The notes beneath the pieces are model-generated. The model searched no databases, was not told where the DNA came from, and was given only the letters and a program-made list of their open reading frames with translations. This document shows, in pieces, positions 15,011 through 25,200 of a stretch of DNA of 64,000 bases; positions within the stretch are counted from its first letter, which is position 1, and each line of letters begins with the position of its first letter. Source of the DNA: Oscillospiraceae bacterium (lineage in GTDB: Bacteria; Bacillota; Clostridia; Saccharofermentanales; Saccharofermentanaceae). The position numbers were made by a program, and so were the translations under genes. The stretch covers positions 186,001 to 250,000 of the forward strand of contig FWXP01000003.1 of assembly GCA_900176545.1 (NCBI GenBank), written 5' to 3'.

Positions 15011-18000
15011 ATGGTTAATCAAAAGGTGGACAATTACAGGGTTCAGAGCCCGATGCCCCGTCATGGCCTTTATGACCCCATGAACGAGCATGAGAACTGC
15101 GGTATCGGTGCAGTCGTAAGGATCGACGGTACACCTTCTTCCAAGGTGGTGGACGATGCACTGAAGATCGTAGAGACTCTTGAGCATAGAGCGGGTAAGG
15201 ATGCCGAAGGTAAGACCGGTGACGGTGTCGGCGTGCTCCTTCAGATATCACACGAATACTTCTCGAAAGTCTGTGAAAAGTCCGATATCAAGCTCGGTGG
15301 TCAGAGATCTTACGGTATCGCCATGTTCTTCTTTCCCCAGAGCGTAGATAAGCTTATCGCTGCTAAGAAGGTCTTCGAGAAGGTCCTTGTCAAGGAAGGT
15401 CTTAATTTCCTCGGCTGGAGAGAAGTTCCGGTAGACGGCTCAGTTCTCGGAAGCAAGGCATTAAAGTCCCGTCCCAATATCTGGCAGGCTTTTATCGAGC
15501 GCCCTTCGGATTGTGCTACCGATCTCGAGTTCGACCGTAAGCTCTATTTTGCAAGAAACGTATTCGAGAAAGAGAACGACGATACATATGTATGCTCTTG
15601 CTCTTGCAGGACTATCGTCTATAAGGGTATGTTCCTCGTAGGTCAGCTCCGTACTTTCTATAAGGATTTAAGCTGCGGCGAGTATACTTCCGCAGTAGGT
15701 ATCGTTCACTCAAGATTCTCTACTAATACCAATCCTTCCTGGCAGAGATCTCATCCTAACCGCATGATGGTACATAACGGTGAGATCAATACCATAACAG
15801 GTAATATGAATAAGATGCTCTCACGTGAGAATATCTTAAGAAGCAACCACTTCGACGGAAGATATGAAGATATCTATCCGATGATGGATGTGACGGGCTC
15901 CGACTCCGCAAGGCTCGATAATACATTGGAGTTCATGATGATGGCAGGCGTACCGCTTCCTCTTGCGGTCATGATCACGATCCCCGAGCCCTGGCAGCAT
16001 ATCGATACCATGAGCCGCGAGAAGAGAGCTTTCTATCAGTACTACGCGACGATGATGGAGCCTTGGGACGGTCCTGCTTCGATCATTTTCACGGACGGTG
16101 ACCTCATAGGTGCCGTACTCGACCGTAACGGACTTCGTCCTTCAAGATACTACATTACGAATGACGGATATCTTATCCTCTCTTCCGAGGTCGGTGCTCT
16201 CGAGGGTATCCCCGCATCAAGCATCGTTAAGAAGGACAGACTTCGTCCCGGTAAGATGCTCCTTGTAGATACTAAGGCGCAGAGGATCATCGAGGATGAC
16301 GAGATCAAATCAGAATATATGCACCGCCGTCCTTACGGTGAGTGGCTCGATCACATGATGGTCGAACTTAAGGAACTTAAGAATAAGAATAAGCGTCCCG
16401 TAAGAGTAAAGGGCGAAGACCTTCATACTCTTCAGAGAGCTTTCGGTTACAGCTACGGTAATCTTAATAACGAGATCATCCCCATGTGCCTTAACGGCGG
16501 TGAGCCTACGGCTGCGATGGGTGTTGATATCCCTGTGCCTCCGTTATCTGACGAAGAGCCCCCTCTGTTCGACTACTTCAAGCAGAAGTTCGCACAGGTC
16601 ACCAACCCGCCTATCGACTCTATCCGTGAGGCGATAATCACGGATACTACCGTATATCTCGGAACAGCAGGTAACATCCTTGAGGATAAGGAAGAGAACT
16701 GCCGTGTACTTAAGATCCAGAATCCTATCCTTACCAACCTCGATCTCATGAAGATCAGAGACAGTAAGCTCGAGGGCCTAAAGACAGCTGATATCTCCAT
16801 GCTCTATACCAAGGGCACATCCCTTAAGGATGCTATCGAGAACCTCTATAAGCAGGCTGATAAGGCACATGAGGAAGGAGCTACGATCCTTATCCTTACG
16901 GACAGAGGAATAGATGAGACACATCTTGCTATCCCGTCTCTTCTTGCTGTAGCTTCCCTCGGAACATATCTCGTAAGAACAAGGATGAATACGGCTATCT
17001 CGATAATCCTCGAGTCAGCTGAGCCCTGTGAGGTCCATCACTTCGCGACGCTTCTTGGCTTCGGCGCAAGTGCGATCAACCCTTATCTTGCACTTGATAC
17101 TATCCACGATCTTATCGACAGGGATATCATCGATAAGGATTTCACACAGGCAAGCGAAGCTTATACGAATGCCGTCGTATCAGGTATCGTAAAGATCGCC
17201 GCTAAGATGGGTATATCCACGCTGCAGTCCTATCAGGGATCCAAGATCTTCGAGGCCGTCGGTATCGGCGAGGAGATGATGAACGAATACTTCCCCGATA
17301 CGGTAAGCCGTGTAGGCGGTATCGGACTTGAGCATATCGAGAAGAGATCTAATGACCTTCACAAGAATGCATTCGATATCTATAACGTAGAATACGATTC
17401 AGGCCTTGCAGTAAAGGGCTGGCATAAGTCCAGAAGCGGCAAGGAGAAGCACCTCTACGATCCCGAGACGATCCATCTCCTGCAGCTTGCTACAAGAAAC
17501 GGTTCTTACGATATGTATAAGCAGTTTACTTCCAAGATCGATTCCGACGACCGTCAGATCACACTTAGAAGTACACTTGATTTCACATATCCCGAGGGCG
17601 CAGAGATTCCTCTCGAAGAAGTAGAGAGCGTAGAGAGCATCGTCAAGAGATTTAAGACGGGTGCCATGTCCTACGGTTCCATCTCTCAGGAAGCACATGA
17701 ATGTATGGCCATCGCCATGAACCGCATCGGAGGCAAGTCCAACAGCGGTGAGGGCGGTGAGGACCTTGAGAGGATCCTTACGAAAGGCACCGACGAGGAT
17801 CGCTGCTCTGCCATAAAGCAGGTAGCATCAGGAAGATTCGGTGTTACATCCAAGTACTTAACATCCGCAGATGAGATCCAGATCAAGATGGCTCAGGGTG
17901 CTAAGCCCGGTGAGGGAGGACACCTTCCCGCAGGTAAGGTATATCCCTGGATCGCCAAGACACGTCATTCGACTCCCGGCGTATCCCTTATCTCTCCTCC

Positions 18001-19591
18001 GCCTCATCACGATATCTACTCTATCGAGGATCTGGCACAGCTTATCTATGATCTTAAGAATGCCAATAAGGATGCAAGGATCTCAGTTAAGCTGGTATCA
18101 GAGTCAGGCGTAGGTACGATTGCTGCAGGTGTTGCCAAGGCGGGTGCAAGAGTAATACTTATCTCAGGTTATGACGGCGGTACGGGTGCTGCTCCCGCAA
18201 GCTCCATCCACAACGCAGGACTTCCCTGGGAGATCGGACTTGCTGAGACACACAGAACTCTTATCGAGAATAATCTTCGTTCCAAGGTTAGGATCGAGAC
18301 AGACGGTAAGCTCCTTACCGGTAAGGACGTAGTCATCGCTGCAATGCTCGGTGCCGAGGAGTTCGGTTTTGCGACTGCACCCCTTGTTACCATGGGCTGC
18401 GTGATGATGAGAGTATGTAACCTCGATACATGTCCCGTAGGTGTTGCTACACAAAATCCCGAGCTTAGAAAGAAGTTCTCCGGTAAGCCCGAATATGTAA
18501 TAAACTTCATGACATTCGTTGCTACTCAGATGAGAGAGTATATGGCAAAGCTCGGTATAAGGACAGTAGATGAACTTGTAGGAAGGTCCGATCTTCTTAA
18601 GATCAAGAAGAATGTAGGTAACTCCTCGAGAGTCGATCTTTCCGATATCATCTCAGATCCTTATGCAACAAGGACTGACGTTAAGAAGCATTTCGAGGAA
18701 GCAGATGCATATGACTTCAAGCTCGAGGAGACAAAGGATGAGAAGGTACTTATCCCCGCTCTTTCCGAGGCTGTAAAGAATAAGACACCTAAGACTATCG
18801 AGATCAATGTAAGTAACCTCGACAGGACACTGGGTACGCTTCTTGGAGCTGAGATCACCAAGAAGTACTACAACACACTTGATGACGATATGTTCACTGT
18901 AAACTGCCACGGTGCAGGCGGACAGAGCTTCGGTGCATTCATCCCCAAGGGACTTACACTGAACCTCGAAGGTGATGCCAACGACTACTTCGGTAAGGGT
19001 CTGTCGGGCGGTATCCTCTCCGTATGTCCTCCTTCAGATTCCATCCTGGTTCCCGAGGAGAACATCATCATCGGTAACGTAGCTCTCTTCGGTGCTACTT
19101 CCGGTAAGGCATTCATAAACGGTCTTGCAGGCGAGAGATTCTGTGTAAGGAACTCCGGTGCAACGGTAGTAGTAGAAGGAACGGGTGATCACGGATGTGA
19201 ATATATGACAGGCGGTATGGCAGTCGTATTAGGCCCCGTCGGCAAGAACTTCGCAGCAGGTATGAGCGGCGGTATAGCTTATGTGCTCGATACTGAAAAT
19301 GACCTTTACACTAAGCTTAATAAGTCTCTCGTAGGTTTCTACAGAGTCGAGTCCGATGAGGATAAGGCAACTCTTACATCCCTTATCGAAGAGCATGTAA
19401 AGAGAACGGGTTCTCCTCTCGGTAAGAAGATCCTCGAGGATATCGACGGATATATCCCGAAGTTCAAGAAGGTCATCCCTCATGACTATAAGCGCATGAT
19501 GGAGTCCATCGCAAAGCACACCGCAGAGGGCATGAGCTTAGACGAAGCTAAGATAGCGGCATTTCACGAGAATACGGCGGCAAAGGCATAA
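15011..19591 (+). CDS. gltB: Glutamate synthase (NADPH) large subunit
   Basis: Converts glutamine plus 2-oxoglutarate to two glutamates together with GltD. The 1526 residues are full length. Cys30 in NEHENCGIGAVV is the expected N-terminal nucleophile exposed after propeptide removal; Ntn-amidotransferase features continue with HSRFSTNT and NGEINTI. The central and FMN domains follow (TGAMSYGSISQEAH, GEGGED, HHDIYSIEDLAQLIYDLK, GYDGGTGAAPASS). The 3Fe-4S cluster ligands are in GCVMMRVCNLDTCPVG. The C-terminal GXGXG beta-helix starts near EINVSNLDRTLG. I place the start at 15011, since AAAGGAGAAG precedes it and the propeptide has normal length; an in-frame ATG at 14945 lies inside the leader hairpin. 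gltD follows 14 bases later. Controlled by the leader attenuator. Confidence 0.97.
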   Translation: MVNQKVDNYRVQSPMPRHGLYDPMNEHENCGIGAVVRIDGTPSSKVVDDALKIVETLEHRAGKDAEGKTGDGVGVLLQISHEYFSKVCEKSDIKLGGQRSYGIAMFFFPQSVDKLIAAKKVFEKVLVKEGLNFLGWREVPVDGSVLGSKALKSRPNIWQAFIERPSDCATDLEFDRKLYFARNVFEKENDDTYVCSCSCRTIVYKGMFLVGQLRTFYKDLSCGEYTSAVGIVHSRFSTNTNPSWQRSHPNRMMVHNGEINTITGNMNKMLSRENILRSNHFDGRYEDIYPMMDVTGSDSARLDNTLEFMMMAGVPLPLAVMITIPEPWQHIDTMSREKRAFYQYYATMMEPWDGPASIIFTDGDLIGAVLDRNGLRPSRYYITNDGYLILSSEVGALEGIPASSIVKKDRLRPGKMLLVDTKAQRIIEDDEIKSEYMHRRPYGEWLDHMMVELKELKNKNKRPVRVKGEDLHTLQRAFGYSYGNLNNEIIPMCLNGGEPTAAMGVDIPVPPLSDEEPPLFDYFKQKFAQVTNPPIDSIREAIITDTTVYLGTAGNILEDKEENCRVLKIQNPILTNLDLMKIRDSKLEGLKTADISMLYTKGTSLKDAIENLYKQADKAHEEGATILILTDRGIDETHLAIPSLLAVASLGTYLVRTRMNTAISIILESAEPCEVHHFATLLGFGASAINPYLALDTIHDLIDRDIIDKDFTQASEAYTNAVVSGIVKIAAKMGISTLQSYQGSKIFEAVGIGEEMMNEYFPDTVSRVGGIGLEHIEKRSNDLHKNAFDIYNVEYDSGLAVKGWHKSRSGKEKHLYDPETIHLLQLATRNGSYDMYKQFTSKIDSDDRQITLRSTLDFTYPEGAEIPLEEVESVESIVKRFKTGAMSYGSISQEAHECMAIAMNRIGGKSNSGEGGEDLERILTKGTDEDRCSAIKQVASGRFGVTSKYLTSADEIQIKMAQGAKPGEGGHLPAGKVYPWIAKTRHSTPGVSLISPPPHHDIYSIEDLAQLIYDLKNANKDARISVKLVSESGVGTIAAGVAKAGARVILISGYDGGTGAAPASSIHNAGLPWEIGLAETHRTLIENNLRSKVRIETDGKLLTGKDVVIAAMLGAEEFGFATAPLVTMGCVMMRVCNLDTCPVGVATQNPELRKKFSGKPEYVINFMTFVATQMREYMAKLGIRTVDELVGRSDLLKIKKNVGNSSRVDLSDIISDPYATRTDVKKHFEEADAYDFKLEETKDEKVLIPALSEAVKNKTPKTIEINVSNLDRTLGTLLGAEITKKYYNTLDDDMFTVNCHGAGGQSFGAFIPKGLTLNLEGDANDYFGKGLSGGILSVCPPSDSILVPEENIIIGNVALFGATSGKAFINGLAGERFCVRNSGATVVVEGTGDHGCEYMTGGMAVVLGPVGKNFAAGMSGGIAYVLDTENDLYTKLNKSLVGFYRVESDEDKATLTSLIEEHVKRTGSPLGKKILEDIDGYIPKFKKVIPHDYKRMMESIAKHTAEGMSLDEAKIAAFHENTAAKA

Positions 19592-19605
19592 GGAGCGTTA
19601 AGGAT

Positions 19606-21078
19606 ATGGGTAAAGCAACAGGTTTTATGGATTACGAGAGAGTCGAGAATGTCGGCGAGGAACCTCTCGAAAGGATAAAGACATACAGGGAATTCCACAC
19701 ACCTCTTAATGAGGAGGAGAGAAGGAAGCAGGGCGCAAGGTGCATGAACTGCGGCGTACCTTTTTGTCAGAACGGACATGTTATCTGCGGTATGGTATCA
19801 GGATGCCCCCTGAATAATCTCTGCCCCGACTGGAACGATCTTGTTTATAAGGGATTCTGGGACGAAGCTCTTGCAAGACTTATGTCTACGAACGCATTCC
19901 CCGAGTTTACTTCCAGGGTATGTCCCGCACTCTGCGAGAAGGCTTGTACATGCGGCCTTAACGGCGATCCCGTAACAGTCAAGGAGAACGAGTATGCCAT
20001 TATCGAGAAGGCATTTGAAGAGGGAAGGATGGTACCTCATCCGCCCAAGGTAAGGACAGGCAAGAAGGTAGCTGTAATAGGTTCAGGTCCTTCAGGTCTT
20101 TCCACGGCATTCTGGCTCAACAGGAGAGGACATGAAGTTACTGTTTATGAGAAGGAGGACCGTCCCGGCGGACTTCTTATGTACGGTATCCCCAACATGA
20201 AGCTGGAGAAGACAGTCATCCTTCGCCGTATCGAGATCCTCGAGAAGGAAGGCATCACATTCAAGACTTCCGTTAATATCGGCGTAGACGTCACATATGA
20301 GTGGCTCAAGGCCAATTACGATGCAGTAGTACTCTGCTGCGGTGCAGGTAATCCCAGGGATATACAGGCACCCGGAAGAGACGCTGAGGGTATCTACTTC
20401 GCTGTAGATTTCCTTAAGGCAACAACAAAGTCACTTATCAATTCCAACCTCACAGACGGTCAGTATATAAGTGCCAAGTATAAGCACGTCGTTGTAATCG
20501 GCGGTGGTGATACGGGTAATGACTGCGTAGGTACATCCATAAGACACGGCTGCAAGTCCGTAACTCAGCTCGAGATGATGCCCCCGCCGCCCGTAGAGCG
20601 TGCAGCTAACAACCCCTGGCCCGAATGGCCCAAGGTCTTAAAGACCGATTACGGCCAGCAGGAGGCTATCGCAGTATTCGGACACGATCCCCGTATCTAC
20701 TGCACGACTGTAAAGGAATTCCATAAGGATGAGAACGGCAGACTTAACGGACTTACTACGGTAAAGCTCGAGTCTGTTAAGGATCCGGAAACCGGTAGAT
20801 TTAAGATGGTTCCCGTAGAGGGTTCCGAGCAGGAGCTTCCTGCAGACTTAGTCCTTATCGCAGCAGGCTTTTTAGGACCTCAAAAGTACGTAGTAGACGC
20901 ATTTGGCGTTGATACAAACGCAAGAAGCAACGTTGAGACAGGTGATACACATAAGACTTCCGTAGAGGGCGTATTTGCCGCAGGAGACATGAGAAGAGGA
21001 CAGTCTCTTGTAGTTTGGGGACTTCGCGAAGGAAAAGATGCTGCAAAAGAGGTTGACAGATTCCTTACAGAAGAATAA
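19606..21078 (+). CDS. gltD: Glutamate synthase small subunit
   Basis: FAD- and Fe-S-containing electron-transfer subunit of glutamate synthase, 490 residues. The N-terminal double 4Fe-4S region has CMNCGVPFC, CPLNNLCP and VCPALCEKACTCG. The FAD site is VAVIGSGPSGLSTAFWLNRRGHEVTVYEKEDRPGGLLMYGIP and the NAD(P)H site is HVVVIGGGDTGNDCVGTSIRHG; the closing FAD motif is GVFAAGDMRRGQSLVVWGLREG. Co-transcribed with gltB. The spacing to carA (49 bases) has no terminator, so carAB may be read from the same promoter. Confidence 0.97.
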   Translation: MGKATGFMDYERVENVGEEPLERIKTYREFHTPLNEEERRKQGARCMNCGVPFCQNGHVICGMVSGCPLNNLCPDWNDLVYKGFWDEALARLMSTNAFPEFTSRVCPALCEKACTCGLNGDPVTVKENEYAIIEKAFEEGRMVPHPPKVRTGKKVAVIGSGPSGLSTAFWLNRRGHEVTVYEKEDRPGGLLMYGIPNMKLEKTVILRRIEILEKEGITFKTSVNIGVDVTYEWLKANYDAVVLCCGAGNPRDIQAPGRDAEGIYFAVDFLKATTKSLINSNLTDGQYISAKYKHVVVIGGGDTGNDCVGTSIRHGCKSVTQLEMMPPPPVERAANNPWPEWPKVLKTDYGQQEAIAVFGHDPRIYCTTVKEFHKDENGRLNGLTTVKLESVKDPETGRFKMVPVEGSEQELPADLVLIAAGFLGPQKYVVDAFGVDTNARSNVETGDTHKTSVEGVFAAGDMRRGQSLVVWGLREGKDAAKEVDRFLTEE

Positions 21079-21127
21079 AACATTATGCGAAAGTTTTTAG
21101 TGTATATATTAAGGAGTGAAGCGAAAA

Positions 21128-22204
21128 ATGGATAAGTACCTTGTTCTTGAGAACGGTAAGGTATTCAAAGGCGAAGGATTCGGTGCCGATAAGGACGTCA
21201 TCGCCGAGGCTGTATTTACAACTTCCATGACAGGCTACCTGGAGACTTTGACGGATCCCAGCTACAAGGGTCAGGCAGTTGTTCAGACATTTCCGCTCAT
21301 CGGTAACTACGGCATCATCACACCTGATGCCGAGAGCCGTATGGTCGGTGTATCTGCTTACATCGTAAGAGAGCTCTGCGAATATCCTTCCAACTTCAGA
21401 TGCGAGACTACGGTCGAGGATTACCTTACAAAGCACGATATCCCCGGTATCAAGGGTATCGATACGAGAGCTCTTACAAGGATCCTCCGTGAGAGCGGTA
21501 CGATGAACATGATGATCACATCTGATCTTTCACATGCCGATCCCGAGAAGATCAAGAACTTCGTTATCAAGGATCCCGTTAAGGAAGTAACTACTTCAGA
21601 GGTTCAGGTATATGAGCCCGAGGGAGATATTAAGTTCAACGTAGCCATGATCGACTGCGGTACAAAGCTCAATATCGTAAGATGTCTTCAGGCAAGAGGC
21701 TGTAAGGTCACCTTATTCCCTTCAAGTGCCAAGGCTTCCGACATCACGGCGATAGATCCCGACGGACTGTTCTTGAGCAACGGCCCCGGAGATCCTACTG
21801 ATAATACGGATACTATAGAGACGCTCAAGGCACTTATCCCGAGCAAGATCCCCACGATGGGTATCTGCCTGGGTCATCAGTTATTGGCGTTGGCTCACGG
21901 ATTCTCCACGGAGAAGCTCCATTACGGCCATCGAGGTGCTAACCATCCCGTTATCAACAAAGAGACAGGTAAGATATCTATTACTTCACAGAACCACGGA
22001 TATGCCGTTGTTGACTCCAGTATTGACAGCAACATTGCATATCCGCTTTTTGTAAATGTCAACGACGGTACGAACGAGGGTATCCGCTATACGAAGGAGC
22101 CTGCCTTCTCCGTACAGTTCCACCCCGAAGCATGCGGCGGCCCCAAGGACTCCGAGCCTCTCTTCGACGAATTCATAAAGCTGATGGAAGGAAAGGGTGA
22201 GTGA
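21128..22204 (+). CDS. carA: Carbamoyl-phosphate synthase small (glutaminase) subunit
   Basis: Hydrolyses glutamine to supply ammonia to CarB for carbamoyl phosphate, the precursor of arginine and pyrimidines. 358 residues. The N-terminal CarA domain has VFTTSMTGYLETLTDPSYKGQ; the class I amidotransferase domain has the nucleophile in GICLGHQLLALAHG and the His/Glu pair in VQFHPEACGG. The ATG at 21128 is used because AAGGAGTG (21111-21118) is correctly spaced; a GTG at 21116 falls on the ribosome binding site. carB starts two bases after the stop. I see no PyrR-type attenuator in the short upstream gap. Confidence 0.95.
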   Translation: MDKYLVLENGKVFKGEGFGADKDVIAEAVFTTSMTGYLETLTDPSYKGQAVVQTFPLIGNYGIITPDAESRMVGVSAYIVRELCEYPSNFRCETTVEDYLTKHDIPGIKGIDTRALTRILRESGTMNMMITSDLSHADPEKIKNFVIKDPVKEVTTSEVQVYEPEGDIKFNVAMIDCGTKLNIVRCLQARGCKVTLFPSSAKASDITAIDPDGLFLSNGPGDPTDNTDTIETLKALIPSKIPTMGICLGHQLLALAHGFSTEKLHYGHRGANHPVINKETGKISITSQNHGYAVVDSSIDSNIAYPLFVNVNDGTNEGIRYTKEPAFSVQFHPEACGGPKDSEPLFDEFIKLMEGKGE

Positions 22205-22205
22205 T

Positions 22206-25200
22206 ATGCCTCTTGATAAGAATATAAAGAAAGTAATGGTTATCGGTTCAGGCCCGATCGTTATCGGTCAGGCTGCCGAGTTCGACTATGCGGGTACACA
22301 GGCATGCCGTGCCCTTAAGGAAGACGGTATCGAGATCGTTCTTATTAATTCCAACCCCGCTACCATTATGACAGATAATGCAATGGCCGATAAGATCTAT
22401 ATCGAGCCTTTGACACTTACGACAGTAAAGAGAGTCATCGAGACTGAGCGTCCCGATGCTATCCTCTCGGGTCTCGGCGGACAGACTGCACTTACGCTCT
22501 GCATGCAGCTTGCAAAGGACGGATTCCTTGATGAGTACGATGTAAAGCTCTTAGGATCCTCTCCCGAGTGTATCGACAAGGCCGAGGACAGACAGATGTT
22601 CAAGGATACGATGGAGTCTATAGGACAGCCCTGTATCCCTTCTGAAGTCGTAAACGACGTTAAGTCCGCTCTTGCATTTGCAGACAGGACAGGATATCCC
22701 GTTATCGTACGTCCCGCATTCACGCTCGGTGGTTCAGGCGGCGGTATCGCATCTGACGAGAAGCAGCTCGAGGAGATCGCGGCTACAGGTCTTCAGATGT
22801 CTCCCATCACTCAGATCCTCGTAGAGAAGAGTATCGCAGGATGGAAGGAGATCGAGTTCGAGGTCATAAGAGATAAGACAGGTAACAGTGTTACAGTCTG
22901 CTCCATGGAGAACCTCGACCCAGTCGGAGTACATACAGGTGACTCTATCGTTATCGCTCCCGCAGTAACACTTTCCGATAAGGAATATCAGATGCTTCGA
23001 AGCGCTGCTCTTAACATAATCGATGCTCTCGGAGTAGAGGGAGGATGTAACTGCCAGTTCGCATTGGAGCCTAATTCCTTCGAATATGCAGTAATCGAAG
23101 TTAACCCCAGAGTATCAAGATCTTCAGCTCTTGCTTCCAAGGCAACAGGTTATCCTATCGCTAAGGTTGCTACCAAGATCGCATTGGGTTATCGTCTCGA
23201 TGAGATCAAGAATGCCGTTACAGGCAATACATATGCCGCTTTCGAGCCCGCGCTCGACTATGTTGCGGTCAAGTTCCCCAAGTGGCCTTTCGAGAAGTTC
23301 GTATACGCTAAGCGTGACCTTGGTACTCAGATGAAGGCTACGGGTGAGGTCATGGCTATCGCAGATTCTTTCGAGGGTGCTCTCATGAAGGCAGTAAGAG
23401 GAGCTGAGATCAAGGCTGACTCACTTCTTCTCAAGGCGTTCTCCGATATCACGTCGAGCGAGGCTGAGGCAGGATTCGCATCTGCTACTGACCAAAGGCT
23501 CTTCTATATCGCTCGTGCCATGTATCTCGGCGTTACATGCGAGCATATCCACGATGTCACAAAGATCGACATGTGGTTCTTAAAGAAGATCGAGAATCTC
23601 GTAAATATGCAGAAGGATCTCGAGGAGATCGGCAAGTCCGGTTCTTCTCTTTCCAAGGACAAGTATATCTGCGCCAAGAAGTACGGTTACACTGATCCTA
23701 CTATCGCAAGGCTTACGGGTAAGGAGATCACGGACGATCTTAAGATCGCACCCGTATACAAGATGGTTGATACATGTGCAGGTGAGTTCGCTGCCGTTAC
23801 TCCTTATTTCTACGCTTCCTACAATACGGAGGATGCAGGCGGAGAGAACGAGGCAGCTCTTCACGAAGATAATGCAGAAGGCAAGAAGACGATCATCGTA
23901 CTGGGCTCAGGTCCTATCAGGATCGGTCAGGGTATCGAGTTCGACTATGCTGCAGTTCACTGCGTAACAGCTCTTCGTGCGCTTGGCTACAGAGTAGTCA
24001 TCATCAACAATAACCCCGAGACTGTTTCCACTGACTTTGATACGGGCGACAGGCTCTACTTCGAGCCCCTTGACCCCGAGGAGGTAATGGATATCATCCG
24101 TCAGGAGAACCCTTACGGCGTAGTCGTTGCCTTCGGCGGACAGACAGCTATCAAGCTCACAAAGACACTTTCAGAGAATAATATCAACATCATCGGTACT
24201 AGCGCTGACTCCATCGATATGGCTGAGGACAGAGAGAGGTTCGATGCACTCCTTGAGAGGCTCGGCATCGCACGTCCCAAGGGATTCTCCGTACTTACCA
24301 AGGAAGAGGCATTCAAGGCAGCTAATTCCCTTGAATATCCCGTTCTCCTCAGACCTTCATACGTACTCGGCGGTCAGAACATGACCATCGCTTTCGGTGA
24401 CGACGATGTTGATGAATACATGAACATCATCCTGGCACAGGGTATCGAGAATCCCGTACTCATCGATAAGTACATCCAGGGCCGTGAGATCGAAGTAGAT
24501 GCCATCTACGACGGACACGATGTTCTTATCCCCGGTGTCATGGAGCATATCGAGAGAGCAGGTATCCACTCCGGTGACTCTATCGCCGTATATCCCGCAA
24601 AGCACATCTTCGACGATATGGGCAAGAAGCTCATCGATACCACAAAGGCTCTCTGCGAAGGCCTTAACTCGACAGGTATCGTAAATATCCAGTACATCGT
24701 CAAGGACAACAGGATATATGTCATCGAGGTAAATCCCAGAGCATCCCGTACGGTCCCTTACATGAGCAAGGTTACGGGTATCCCCATGGTAGATGTAGCT
24801 ATCAGGGTATCCCTTGGCGAGAAGCTCGCAGAGATGGATTACGGAACGGGCTTTTACAGACAGTCTCCTTATACGGCTGTCAAGGTTCCCGTATTCTCAT
24901 TCGAGAAATTAACCGACGTAGATACACAGCTCGGACCCGAGATGAAGTCCACTGGTGAGGTATTGGGTATCGGACGTAACCTTTCCGAGGCTCTCTATAA
25001 GGGACTTCTTGCCGCAGGCTATAAGATGTTCAAGGGTGGCGGTGTCTTCGTAACGGTAAGAGACTCCGACAAGGCCGAGATCGTAGAGACTGTCAAGAAG
25101 TTCGATCAGATGGGCTTCAAGCTCTATGCTACTGCAGGTACGGCTCAGGCACTTCGTGATTCCGGACTTGACGTAACAGTCGTATCCAAGATCCACGAGT

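Noticed and set aside
21079-21127. PyrR-type attenuator before carA
   Set aside because: The 49-base gap contains a ribosome binding site but no terminator or antiterminator.
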